Below are positions 35,229 through 44,583 of a DNA stretch of 64,000 nt, one piece after another. The stretch spans positions 1-64,000 of the forward strand of contig DHVT01000028.1 of the NCBI GenBank assembly GCA_002412775.1, given 5' to 3'. Origin of the DNA: Firmicutes bacterium UBA5201 (lineage in GTDB: Bacteria > Bacillota > Clostridia > Peptostreptococcales > Acidaminobacteraceae). A model generated the notes under the pieces. That model was given only the letters and a program-made list of their open reading frames with translations. It had not been told where the DNA came from and ran no database searches. Within the stretch, counting starts at the first letter, position 1; every line of letters starts with the position of its first letter. Position numbers and translations under genes: made by a program.

Positions 35229-35915
35229 TTAAAACACGGATTGGATCAAATGATAAACAATCGGCAACAACACGCTCGGAAGCATATTGCCAACCTTGAT
35301 CTTGTGGGAAAGAATCATGGAGACACCAAGTCCCAGGATCAGGAGTCCACCTGTCGCAGACATTTGCGTCACGACGGTTTCCGTCAACACTCCTGAAAGT
35401 CCACCAGCCATCAGAGCGATGCTGCCCTGATACACAAATACCGAGAAAGCTGAAAAAACGACTCCGATTCCGAGGGTCGATGCCAGAACCACTGAAATGA
35501 TGGCATCTATGACCGATTTTGCAAACAGGATCTCATGGTTGTTCCTAAGCCCACCTTCGAGTGCGCCCATGATCGCCATGGCGCCAACGCAGAACAGAAG
35601 ACTTGCAGTAACGAAACCTTTGCTGAATGACGAACCTTCCTTGGCGAATCGCGCCTCAAGTTTGTCCCCAAACCTTTCCAGCCTCATCTCGATGTCGATT
35701 GCTTCTCCGATGATCGTTCCTATTACAATGAAAATTATGATCTCTATTATATACGACATCCCCTCCATCGCACTTGCGAGTCCGAGAAGCGCCACACAAA
35801 GTCCTACACCTTGAATGATCGTCTGACTCATTTTCTCGGGCAGACCACCCTTCAGAACCACACCAACAAGGCCGCCAATCAATATGGCAACGGCATTTAC
35901 AATCGTCCCGAGCAT
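35229..35915 (-). CDS. DUF554 family membrane protein
   Basis: A 228-aa integral membrane protein with about seven segments, starting MLGTIVNAVAILIGGLVG, with GVGLCVALLGLASAMEG (about 36-52) as in the DUF554/YdfK family. The function is unknown; some relatives are predicted transporters. It follows fhs by 24 nt and is probably co-transcribed with it, with a terminator right after the stop. Confidence 0.93.
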   Translation of the reverse strand: MLGTIVNAVAILIGGLVGVVLKGGLPEKMSQTIIQGVGLCVALLGLASAMEGMSYIIEIIIFIVIGTIIGEAIDIEMRLERFGDKLEARFAKEGSSFSKGFVTASLLFCVGAMAIMGALEGGLRNNHEILFAKSVIDAIISVVLASTLGIGVVFSAFSVFVYQGSIALMAGGLSGVLTETVVTQMSATGGLLILGLGVSMILSHKIKVGNMLPSVLLPIVYHLIQSVF

Positions 35916-35939
35916 ATTCGTTTCCCCTTTTATCTCATC

Positions 35940-37610
35940 CTAGAATAGACCTATGATTTCTCCGCTTTCCAGGATATCTATTTTATTCGCCGCAGGTACT
36001 TTAGGCAATCCAGGCATTCTCATGATGTCGCCTGCCATAGGGATAAGGAATCCCGCACCAGCTGATACTTTCACGTCATTGATGACAATTTTGAAACCTG
36101 TCGGAGCACCCATCAAATTCGGATCGTCAGAGAACGAGTATTGTGTTTTGGCCATACAAATCGCCAAATCACCCAATCCATCCTCTTCGAATTTTTTCAT
36201 GTTTCTTAACGCTTTGCCGGAGAACTCCACCGCATCCGCACGATAAATCTCTTTTGCGATCGTCTCGATCTTGCTTTTGATCGGTTGATTCAGTTCATAG
36301 AGCGGCTTGAATTTGGCGACGCCACTTTCAGCGATTTCCACTACTTTTTTAGCAAGCTCAACTGCGCCGTCTCCACCTTTTGCCCAAACTTGTGTGAGGA
36401 CGACCGGCACTCCGATTTCAGAACACATTTTGTCGAGAAGTTCTACTTCAGCTGGTGTATCCGTCGGGAATTCATTGATGGCAACCACTGGTGGCACACC
36501 GAATTTCTTGACGTTTTCGACGTGTCTTTGAAGATTCTCAAATCCGGCTTTGAGCGCTTCCAGATTTTCAGTGCCAAGATTGTTCTTATCGACTCCACCG
36601 TGTTTCTTGAGCGCTTTAATTGTGGCTACGATTACAGCCACACTTGGCTCCAGTCCAGCATAGCGGCACTTGATGTCAAAAAACTTCTCCGCACCGAGGT
36701 CAGCGCCGAAACCCGCTTCTGTAACGACGTACTCGCCAAGTTTGAGAGCGGTTTTTGTTGCGACAACAGAGTTGCAACCATGTGCGATGTTCGCGAAAGG
36801 ACCACCGTGAATAAACGCAGGTGTGTTCTCAAGTGTCTGAACGAGGTTGGGCATGATGGCATCTTTAAGAAGAAGTGCCATTGAACCGACCGCTTCCAAA
36901 TCTTTCGCAGTAACCGGTTTGTTGTCATAGGTGTAACCTACGATCATTCTTGAAAGTCTCTCTTTGAGGTCTTCAAGATCATTTGCGAGGCAAAGAATAG
37001 CCATTACTTCAGATGCGACAGCAATGTCGAAACCGTCTTCTCTGACCACACCGTCGCCTTTGGTGCCAAGACCGACAACGATATTTCTGAGGGCACGGTC
37101 ATTCATATCGATCACTCTTCTCCAAGTGATGCGGTTGGGATCTATACCGAGTGCATTGCCTTGATGGATATGGTTGTCCATGAGTGCTGACAATAGATTG
37201 TTGGCAGTAGTCACCGCATGGATGTCTCCTGTAAAATGCAGGTTGATGTCTTCCATCGGTACAACTTGTGCGTGGCCTCCGCCGGCCGCTCCACCTTTGA
37301 CGCCGAAGCATGGTCCGAGTGAAGGCTCTCTCAGTGCTGTGAATGCGCGTTTTCCGATTTTATTGAGACCCATGCTGAGACCGACGTTGACAGTAGTTTT
37401 ACCTTCACCGGCAGCAGTTGGATTGATGGCAGTCACCAAAATCAATTTTCCGTTTGGCATATCTTTTCTGTCTTTGAGGATATCAAGGCTCACTTTGGCT
37501 TTGTAATTGCCGTAAAGCTCCAGCGATTCTTCAGGAATCCCCACTTTTCCAGCTATGTCTTTGATATGTTGCATGGTTGACTCTTGAGCAATTTGAACAT
37601 CTGTCTTCAT
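35940..37610 (-). CDS. fhs: Formate-tetrahydrofolate ligase
   Basis: A 556-aa enzyme joining formate and THF with ATP, or making ATP from formyl-THF in the reverse sense. It has the P-loop PTAAGEGKTT (about 65-74), the conserved REPSLGPCFGVKGGAAGGG and the C-terminal PGLPKVPAA. The start at 37610 is set by AAAGGAGC upstream. The place downstream of a regulator and hutU suggests a link with histidine breakdown, where formimino groups enter the folate pool and can yield ATP. That link is inferred. Confidence 0.98.
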   Translation of the reverse strand: MKTDVQIAQESTMQHIKDIAGKVGIPEESLELYGNYKAKVSLDILKDRKDMPNGKLILVTAINPTAAGEGKTTVNVGLSMGLNKIGKRAFTALREPSLGPCFGVKGGAAGGGHAQVVPMEDINLHFTGDIHAVTTANNLLSALMDNHIHQGNALGIDPNRITWRRVIDMNDRALRNIVVGLGTKGDGVVREDGFDIAVASEVMAILCLANDLEDLKERLSRMIVGYTYDNKPVTAKDLEAVGSMALLLKDAIMPNLVQTLENTPAFIHGGPFANIAHGCNSVVATKTALKLGEYVVTEAGFGADLGAEKFFDIKCRYAGLEPSVAVIVATIKALKKHGGVDKNNLGTENLEALKAGFENLQRHVENVKKFGVPPVVAINEFPTDTPAEVELLDKMCSEIGVPVVLTQVWAKGGDGAVELAKKVVEIAESGVAKFKPLYELNQPIKSKIETIAKEIYRADAVEFSGKALRNMKKFEEDGLGDLAICMAKTQYSFSDDPNLMGAPTGFKIVINDVKVSAGAGFLIPMAGDIMRMPGLPKVPAANKIDILESGEIIGLF

Positions 37611-37639
37611 TTTATAAGCTCCTTTCATTTGTCATCACT

Positions 37640-40474
37640 TTATTCCAGGTTATTACCATAATAACCATTTAAAGCGCGGTTTTCAAGTTTTTCTAACAAA
37701 TCTATAGTTTCGGGAGTATGCATCTGATTGGCATGGGCTTTCGCCATCTGAATAAGTTTCCAACCTTCCGCATCATTGCCCGTTTCTATTTCGATGATAC
37801 CCAAATATCCCTCCGCCTCACTCCTTCTCCAAAGAGAATCGAGCGCATCGTAATATTTGAGGGCTTCCTTGAAGTAATTTTTCGCATCCTCCAGCATGCC
37901 TAGTCCATACGCGATGATGCCCGCATTGGTGTTGAATACTGAGCTGCCTCTTAAAATATTGTAGCGGTTGCATAGGCCGATGGCCTCCTTCACAAATCCA
38001 AGCGCCAATTCAAAAGAATATTCCTTCCTATAAGTCTCGGATATGTAATTGTATGCCGCTGCGATATTGAGCACGTAACGGTGTTCCTTGTCCATGAGTT
38101 TGAATTTTTCAATGGAACTGAAGAAATAGGTCCTCGCTTTTTCGTATTCGCCGGCCATCAATTTTTCTATGCCTTTGAAACGCTCCATCATGGCATCGTG
38201 CTTCTCGCTTTTTTTAAGCGCACACATCTGAGTGATCAGGGCCCCCATGTCGGAAATGCGTTCCGTCTGGATGGCGTAATACATCTTTTGCACGTATGCT
38301 TTGAAGAGCAGTTCCTCGTCCCCCATCTGCCTGCAAAGTCCGATCAGTTCCTCCAGCGCGATAAGCCCCGGTTCGTAACTCCCTTGCCGGATCAGATATC
38401 TTGATTTCATGTGCAGGAACTTCATTCTAAGGTCCGTCACATCTTCATACTCCGCATGTCTGAAAAGCTCTTCGAGCAGTTCGAAATAATGCTCGGGGGT
38501 CTTTTCCAGACTGATTTCTCCCACGGATACGAGTTCGGGATACAGTTCGTGGCTGAAATCGAAGTAGGTCTTCAGATATGAGATGGTATAGTGCAGCTGT
38601 TTCTTGTAATTTTTGGCACATTCATAATGGTAAATCAATTTTTGATAGATCAAAACATCTCTCGAGTCGTTTCTGATTTGTCGTTCCAGCAGTTCGGCGA
38701 TTCTGTTGTGCAAAATGCGCCGTGTGACCAGAGCGGTCTTTTCGTAGACATGTTCCCTCAGTTTGTTGTGTGTGAAGCTGATCTTCAGCCCAGATTCAGT
38801 TTCGTCTTCCACAATGAAATCCTTGGATCTCAGCTCATCTATGGTTTCAAGCAACTGTGCCGAAGATTTGGAATAGAGATCCAACAGCATTTGAAAATCG
38901 ATGGCATCGAAAAACATCGCTATGATGCCCAGCACCTTGAGTCCGTCTGCCGACAGTTCACCGAGGCGCGCGTCCAACAGATTCTTCAGACGCATGAGCG
39001 CACTGGAATCGTTTCGATGGAACAACCCCGTGTACTCCTGTATGAAGAACGCATTGCCTTCTGAGGACTCGAATATTTTTTCTTTCTGAGCGACCGAGAG
39101 GGCTCCTTTAGCGATGTGATCGACAAATTCATAGGTTTCTTCTTTTGAAAAACGATCCAGCGAGACCGACAATAGGAGACCATATTTCTCGAGTTGATGG
39201 ACAAAGCGCTCGAGTGCATCTGATGGATTCTTTCTACGAGTTCCCATCACCACGACATGATCCACATGAAGCAGGACAGCGAGCAAAAGATTCAGGCTCG
39301 ATTCGTCCATCCACTGCAAATCGTCAAACACTATGATGAAGCGTTCTCTCTCCGAGAGGTCTCCAATCAATTTGCACACCACTTTCTCAAGATAATCGGA
39401 CCTGATCATCTCCAAATTCTCTATATGGGGCGAAATTCCAAATGGCATCACTCCAGGAAAAACCTTGGACATGAGCTCCAGGACGCCTGATGGCAAATCG
39501 AGTTTGTAATGCCTGTAACGCTCCACCAATCTACAAATGATGTCATTCCAAGCTTTGTAGGCGAAGAGTTCCTCCGCCATATAACAATTGGTCCTGTAGA
39601 CCATGAGCTGGGAATCCACTTTTAGGAGGGCCTCATTCAAAAGTTTGGTCTTTCCTATTCCAGCTTCCCCTTCAATGATGATCGCCCGATTCTTCAGATC
39701 CCGGCCAAATGCATTAAGTGCTTTTGTTATAGAAGCAAGTTCCCCCACTCTTCCGTATAGGCCATCGACATCCTGCTCGTCCTCGGTACGGATCTGGATC
39801 AATTTATAATACAGTTCTCGGGTCAATCGATCCGGTGAGATGCCCATCTCATCTTCGAGCAAGGCCTTCAAACTGCAGTAAGTCTCGACGATTTGTTTGT
39901 AATTTTGCTTCAAATGATAAATTTCCATGAGATGCCGCACAACAGTTTCGTCAAACGCATCTATTTTTCTCATGATCAAAGCGATCTGAAGCGCATTTTC
40001 AAGGTCACCGGTCTCAATCAAGTTCTGAACGGTCTTCTCACCGACAATGCGATGCCTGTGATTCAGACTCTGCTCCACTTCAATACGCCAATTTTCAAAG
40101 TACTCGGCATCCTTGACGGCAAAATCCCTTAAAAAATGTCCCTGATAGCGCTTAAGAAAATCAAGCTCTCCACAATCCACATCCAGCTTGAACTCAAGCT
40201 CAGGATTGGTGATGATGACACTTTTCCCTAGACTGACAAAAAGTTCGACACCGAGATCCTTCTTGATTCTATACAGACTGTTCCTCAAATTCTTCTTGGC
40301 CGTTTGAGGTTCGACATCACTCCAGATCAAGCGGACGAGTTCTTCCCTGGTCACTCTTTTCTGATAGACGATGTAATAAAGCATCGCTTCGCTTCTTTTA
40401 AGCGAAACCGTGGCTATATCTCCATCTATATTGATTTGAGGTTTTCCGAAAAATTTCATTTCAATCCGCGTCAT
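37640..40474 (-). CDS. Large BTAD-AAA-TPR transcriptional regulator
   Basis: A 944-aa protein. It has a winged-helix start (about 1-90: EELVRLIWSDVEPQTAKKNL), a bacterial transcriptional activator domain with TPR-like helices (about 100-230), an AAA/STAND ATPase with GEAGIGKT at 269-276 and IIVFDDLQWMDESS as Walker B, and a long TPR-rich C-terminal half. This is the SARP/MalT-like design: a signal is sensed by the TPR part and the ATPase oligomerises. The ATG at 40474 is placed by GAAGG. It sits between hutU and fhs, so it may control one or both; its ligand is unknown. Confidence 0.88.
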   Translation of the reverse strand: MTRIEMKFFGKPQINIDGDIATVSLKRSEAMLYYIVYQKRVTREELVRLIWSDVEPQTAKKNLRNSLYRIKKDLGVELFVSLGKSVIITNPELEFKLDVDCGELDFLKRYQGHFLRDFAVKDAEYFENWRIEVEQSLNHRHRIVGEKTVQNLIETGDLENALQIALIMRKIDAFDETVVRHLMEIYHLKQNYKQIVETYCSLKALLEDEMGISPDRLTRELYYKLIQIRTEDEQDVDGLYGRVGELASITKALNAFGRDLKNRAIIIEGEAGIGKTKLLNEALLKVDSQLMVYRTNCYMAEELFAYKAWNDIICRLVERYRHYKLDLPSGVLELMSKVFPGVMPFGISPHIENLEMIRSDYLEKVVCKLIGDLSERERFIIVFDDLQWMDESSLNLLLAVLLHVDHVVVMGTRRKNPSDALERFVHQLEKYGLLLSVSLDRFSKEETYEFVDHIAKGALSVAQKEKIFESSEGNAFFIQEYTGLFHRNDSSALMRLKNLLDARLGELSADGLKVLGIIAMFFDAIDFQMLLDLYSKSSAQLLETIDELRSKDFIVEDETESGLKISFTHNKLREHVYEKTALVTRRILHNRIAELLERQIRNDSRDVLIYQKLIYHYECAKNYKKQLHYTISYLKTYFDFSHELYPELVSVGEISLEKTPEHYFELLEELFRHAEYEDVTDLRMKFLHMKSRYLIRQGSYEPGLIALEELIGLCRQMGDEELLFKAYVQKMYYAIQTERISDMGALITQMCALKKSEKHDAMMERFKGIEKLMAGEYEKARTYFFSSIEKFKLMDKEHRYVLNIAAAYNYISETYRKEYSFELALGFVKEAIGLCNRYNILRGSSVFNTNAGIIAYGLGMLEDAKNYFKEALKYYDALDSLWRRSEAEGYLGIIEIETGNDAEGWKLIQMAKAHANQMHTPETIDLLEKLENRALNGYYGNNLE

Positions 40475-40501
40475 GAGCGATACCTTCTTCAATATTTATT
40501 A

Positions 40502-40530
40502 AAAGCTGCTGACGAATCATCAGCAGCTTT
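40502..40530 (-). terminator. Terminator after hutU
   Basis: AAAGCTGCTGA and TCAGCAGCTTT form an 11-bp stem with a short loop just after the hutU stop. The T run is short (TTTTAATA), so read-through to the regulator gene is possible. Confidence 0.8.
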
Positions 40531-40535
40531 GTTAA

Positions 40536-42569
40536 TTATTTCCCAATCATTTTTGCTACGAGTGCTTTAACCATATTTTCGTCAGCCAAATATGGAAGTG
40601 TAATGGAGTCGTTTGGTCTGAGGTCATTGTACGCCATTGTCGTTTCTATGGCGTGGTCATTACGTGCCCACGCACGTCTTGCGACACCGCCCATAACATC
40701 CCATGGCATTGAATTTCTGAGGATCTCATCCACTCTTTCACTGCCGTCAAGTACCATACCGAAGCCTCCATTGATGGATTTTCCGATTCCGACGCCGCCA
40801 CCGTTATGCAGTGCGATCATGCTCATGCCTCTTGCGGCGTTGCCTGCGAATATATGGGTGGCCATTTCAGCCATGATGTTCGATCCGTCTTTGATGTTGG
40901 AAGTTTCCCTGAATGGAGAATCCGTTCCGCCGGTATCATGATGGTCTCTACCGAGCATGATCGGACCGACTTCGCCGTTTCTGACCATCTCATTGAATTT
41001 GAGCGCTATCTTGAGTCGACCAAGTGCGTCCTGATAAAGGATTCGCGCCTGTGTTCCGACGACCAATTTGTTCTTTTTCGCATCTCTGATCCAGACCCAG
41101 TTGTCTCTGTCCTGGAAACGTCTCTCCGGATCGATGCACGCCATGGCGGCCATGTCCGTCTTGTCGAGATCCGATTCTTTTCCCGTAAGGCATACCCATC
41201 TGAACGGGCCATAGCCATAGTCGAAAAGCACAGGTCCCATGATATCTTCCACGTAGGATGGCCAAATGAAACCATCGAGTTCATTTTTGCCGTTTGCACA
41301 AATTTCACTCACGCCGGCATCAAAGATCGCCTTCATGAAACTGTTGCCGTAATCGAAGAAATAAACGCCTTTTGACACGAGGGTCTTGATTGCCGCAAAA
41401 TGTCTGACGAGCGTCTCGTCCACGAGTTCAACAAACTTCTTTTTATTGTTCGAAAGCAGTTCAGTGCGCTCCTCGAATGTGATTCCCGCAGGGCAGTAAC
41501 CGCCATCGTAGGCATTGTGGCATGAAGTCTGATCGGACAAAAGATCGATATGGACATCATTTTCCACCGCATATTCGAGAAGGTCCACGATGTTGCCGTG
41601 ATATGCGATGGCTATCGCACGGCCTTCTGCCTGATATTGCTTTGCTTTATTGAAAGTATCTTCTGGTGTTTCAAGGACTTCAGACACCCATCCTTGTGAA
41701 TGGCGTGTCTCGATTCTTGAAGCGTCCACTTCTGCGATGATGCCGACACCACCTGCGATTTCGCAAGCTTTTCCTTGCGCGCCGCTCATGCCGCCAAGGC
41801 CGGAAGTAACGAAAAGTTTTCCTTTTAGATCTTCTCTTTCTGGGATGCCGAGCTTGTCTCTACCGGCATTGAGGAGTGTGGAGTAAGTACCGTGAACAAT
41901 GCCCTGTGGACCGATATACATCCAACCACCGGCTGTCATTTGTCCGTAAGATGCCACGCCAAGTGCCGCTGCGCGGTTGAAGTTGTCGGCGTCATCAAAC
42001 ATGCCGATCATGAGTCCATTGGTGATGATGACTCTCGGAGCCGAGTTCTGGGATGCGAACAGTCCAAGCGGATGTCCGGACTGCACCACAAGTGTTTGCG
42101 TGTCGTTCATGACTTCCAGGTAACGCTTGATCAAATGATACTGCATCCAGTTCTGGCACACCGCTCCGGTCTCACCATATGTGATGAGTTCGTAAGGGTA
42201 CAGCGCAATCGCAAAGTCGAGGTTGTTGTCGATCATCACTTGGATCGACCTTCCTTCAACCGTTTTTCCTTTATAGTCTTCAACAGATTTTCCTGCGATA
42301 TTGCCTACTGGTCTGAAGCGGTATCCGTAGATTCTGCCTTTGGTCAAGAGCTCTTCCAGAAACTCGGGGGCGAGTGTCTCATGCCATTTCTCCGGTACAT
42401 ATCTCAGCGCATTTTTCAGCGCGAGTTCGATCTCGCCTTGGTTGAGTGTCAATTCGCGTTTTGGGGCTCTACGAATGCCTTTTTCAAATTCCGGATATTC
42501 CGGCAACACATCAAACAAATCTTCGAGTTTGACTTTCATGGATTTTTCGATTGCATTATTGTTCATCAT
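40536..42569 (-). CDS. hutU: Urocanate hydratase, long form
   Basis: A 677-aa enzyme of histidine breakdown that hydrates urocanate to imidazolonepropionate with a tightly bound NAD. Visible are YGQMTAGGWMYIGPQGIVHGT (split here: YGQMTAGGWMYIG then PQGIVHGT), GLGGMSGAQ, VGRDHHDTGG-like LGRDHHDTGGTDSP, and the HNGGGVGIG loop. It is about 120 residues longer than the common 556-aa HutU, in keeping with the longer form in some anaerobes. hutH, hutI and a formimino-transferase are not in the window. It has a GGAGGG site. Confidence 0.95.
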   Translation of the reverse strand: MMNNNAIEKSMKVKLEDLFDVLPEYPEFEKGIRRAPKRELTLNQGEIELALKNALRYVPEKWHETLAPEFLEELLTKGRIYGYRFRPVGNIAGKSVEDYKGKTVEGRSIQVMIDNNLDFAIALYPYELITYGETGAVCQNWMQYHLIKRYLEVMNDTQTLVVQSGHPLGLFASQNSAPRVIITNGLMIGMFDDADNFNRAAALGVASYGQMTAGGWMYIGPQGIVHGTYSTLLNAGRDKLGIPEREDLKGKLFVTSGLGGMSGAQGKACEIAGGVGIIAEVDASRIETRHSQGWVSEVLETPEDTFNKAKQYQAEGRAIAIAYHGNIVDLLEYAVENDVHIDLLSDQTSCHNAYDGGYCPAGITFEERTELLSNNKKKFVELVDETLVRHFAAIKTLVSKGVYFFDYGNSFMKAIFDAGVSEICANGKNELDGFIWPSYVEDIMGPVLFDYGYGPFRWVCLTGKESDLDKTDMAAMACIDPERRFQDRDNWVWIRDAKKNKLVVGTQARILYQDALGRLKIALKFNEMVRNGEVGPIMLGRDHHDTGGTDSPFRETSNIKDGSNIMAEMATHIFAGNAARGMSMIALHNGGGVGIGKSINGGFGMVLDGSERVDEILRNSMPWDVMGGVARRAWARNDHAIETTMAYNDLRPNDSITLPYLADENMVKALVAKMIGK

Positions 42570-42606
42570 TATAATATCCCTCCACTTACATAAAACGTTT
42601 AATAGA

Positions 42607-42649
42607 ATTATATTACTCGTGCGTCTATTTTTTGTCGACAGAATAGACG
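42607..42649 (-). promoter_or_regulatory. hutU promoter region with 8-bp inverted repeat (candidate operator)
   Basis: The 80-nt gap before hutU holds CGTCTATT...AATAGACG (42622-42649) around GTCGAC, with a TATAAT -10-like box at 42607-42612. The repeat overlaps the -35 region, a good place for a dimeric regulator. It could alternatively be a weak terminator of the upstream PucR-type gene. Confidence 0.5.
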
Positions 42650-44281
42650 TTACATTCTAAAAATTTTATGAACTTTGAGTGCCGTCTGAATCGCATAGCG
42701 GTCTTCTTCTTTTTCGAGGTCTTTCTTGATGATCTCTTGTATTCTTCCGAGGCGGTAAAGGATTGTGTTGTAGTGTGTGAACAGCATCTCGGACATTTTT
42801 TTGAGGTTGCCGTTGCATTTGTAATACACTTGCAGCGTCTTGATGAGTTCGGTGTCCTTCCGTGCGTCGTATACCATCAACGGCTCGAGGATCTCATTGA
42901 AAAATATCTCAAGCTCATTCTTGATGCCGCTGTTGGACAGCACTTTGTAGATACCCATTTCTTCAAAGAAAACAACATCTTCCTCGAGGTAACCCATTGC
43001 ACCTTCAAGGGCTTTGGAAGCATCGAGCAGACTTCTGTGCACGTGGTTGAGTCCTTTGCAGATTCGCCCGACGCCCATTTTGGTCTGGTGCTTTTTCATT
43101 TTTGTCTTGAGTATGTCGTAGATGTATTTTGAGTAGCGCTTGACGACCGGTCCGCCTTCGCCCTCTTTCAGCATGACGAGGATGAAAATACTGTCGCTTT
43201 TGTTGAGGATCAGATAGGACCTGCCCATGTCTTTGCAGATGAGCTCGGCGAGATAGGCGGCTTTGAGCGCCTTTTCCGATTCATCGACTCCGCCTCGGGT
43301 GGAAATGCTGATGTTGAGCATCACGTAGTTCGCATTTTCTGAGAATCTGAAGTTGGATGAGCGTTCCACTGCTTTCATGCGTCTTTGCTCATCGAGTGAA
43401 ATCAAATCGTCGAAAAACTCGATCTTGTATTTGTTCTCCACTTCCTGGACAGAGATCTTCTTCAGGAACTCGAGCGCAATGATATTGGATGCGGCCTCGA
43501 GGCCTAGTTTGTCGTAATTGGATATGGATTGGTCTTTTCCATAGGTGACGATGTGGCCGTACACCTGGTTTTTGACGAAGATCGGAATGATGAGACGCTC
43601 GATTTCCCTATCTTTGAACATGATCTTGTCCCAAATGAGTTTTGAGTTTTTTCCATCCAATTGAATGCTTTCAATATTTTCATACAAAAGCGCATAATCG
43701 TTCTCAAATTCATTTTTGATGAAAAACGTATCTTCAAAATAGTAGTCCCTGATGAAAACAGGTGAAGATATGGTTTTGTGGATGCTTTTCAGGACATCCT
43801 CAATATTGCCGCCTTCGACAACAACATTCATCGTATCTTTATGTAATGTTTCCACGCGCTGCAGGACATTGGTTTGTTTGCGGAACATCAGGTTGTAGAC
43901 CACTGAGAAGATCTCAGTGAATGAGACGTCATAATTGAGGTCAAGCAGTGCGAGTCCCCTTTCGTTGCATACCTCTATCACTTCAGGCATCATGGCGTCA
44001 AGATATGGTGTGACTTTTATGAATACCGCTGAAACTTTTTTGGATGTCAGCGCCTTGAAGAATTCTATTTGATCTTGAAGCGTCAACTTCTCGAACATTT
44101 GTCCGGTGGTCAAAACAATTTGACCGTCCTGTTCAATCCAATTGATGATTTCACGGTCAAGCATGACATTGACAGATGTGATTTGCTGTTCAATCAAATC
44201 TTCTCTGGTCAATAATTTCGATGATTGAAACAACTGTAGCGCCAATACCTCATCCAAAAAAACACTCGATTCGTTTTTCAA
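42650..44281 (-). CDS. PucR-family transcriptional regulator
   Basis: A 543-aa regulator. The N-terminal PucR domain runs about 1-130 (NVMLDREIINWIEQDGQIVLTT split region), a GAF/GGDEF-like middle follows (about 150-420), and the C-terminal HTH_30 has TLQVYYKCNGNLKKMSEMLF then THYNTILYRLGRIQEI (about 490-525). The family senses nitrogen compounds or their breakdown products and controls adjacent catabolic genes. hutU starts 80 nt downstream, so histidine use is the likely target. The start codon is TTG with an AGGGGG site. Confidence 0.9.
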   Translation of the reverse strand: MKNESSVFLDEVLALQLFQSSKLLTREDLIEQQITSVNVMLDREIINWIEQDGQIVLTTGQMFEKLTLQDQIEFFKALTSKKVSAVFIKVTPYLDAMMPEVIEVCNERGLALLDLNYDVSFTEIFSVVYNLMFRKQTNVLQRVETLHKDTMNVVVEGGNIEDVLKSIHKTISSPVFIRDYYFEDTFFIKNEFENDYALLYENIESIQLDGKNSKLIWDKIMFKDREIERLIIPIFVKNQVYGHIVTYGKDQSISNYDKLGLEAASNIIALEFLKKISVQEVENKYKIEFFDDLISLDEQRRMKAVERSSNFRFSENANYVMLNISISTRGGVDESEKALKAAYLAELICKDMGRSYLILNKSDSIFILVMLKEGEGGPVVKRYSKYIYDILKTKMKKHQTKMGVGRICKGLNHVHRSLLDASKALEGAMGYLEEDVVFFEEMGIYKVLSNSGIKNELEIFFNEILEPLMVYDARKDTELIKTLQVYYKCNGNLKKMSEMLFTHYNTILYRLGRIQEIIKKDLEKEEDRYAIQTALKVHKIFRM

Positions 44282-44381
44282 AGATTTATCCCCCTGTTTA
44301 TTACTTATTAATAATACAATTATATCAAATCAACCGTTTTCTACAACTTATTATTTTTTCGTTGTGCTTTATAGACAATAG

Positions 44382-44562
44382 CGATATTTCAGCTTTGCTG
44401 AAATATCGGGCGACGTGGTGTTTGCTCGCAAACACAGGAGCCTATGTAAATGTGGTTCTCCAAGTTGATTTGGACAATTGTTTACAAAACTAAAATCCCC
44501 TGGAGATGAATCTCCGGGGGATTTGTGTATCGATTGGGGACAGGTCCAAAATGGTACCTGTG
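44382..44562. repeat. Hairpin pair plus GGGGACAGGTCC repeat (copy 1)
   Basis: In the 300-nt gap between gdhA and the PucR-type gene are two perfect hairpins, CGATATTTCAGC/GCTGAAATATCG (44382-44408) and GTGTTTGC/GCAAACAC (44419-44436). A terminator comes next, then GATTGGGGACAGGTCC with AATGGTACCTGT (44532-44562). The last block recurs at 46.6, 55.2 and 61.2 kb, and the GTGGTGTTTGC style recurs in the larger arrays there. Confidence 0.6.
44493..44524 (-). terminator. Terminator after gdhA
   Basis: AAATCCCC-GGAGAT and ATCTCC-GGGGATTT form a long stem with a two-base loop, 60 nt after the gdhA stop on the minus strand. Confidence 0.85.
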
Positions 44563-44583
44563 ATCCATTTGATTATTTAATGA

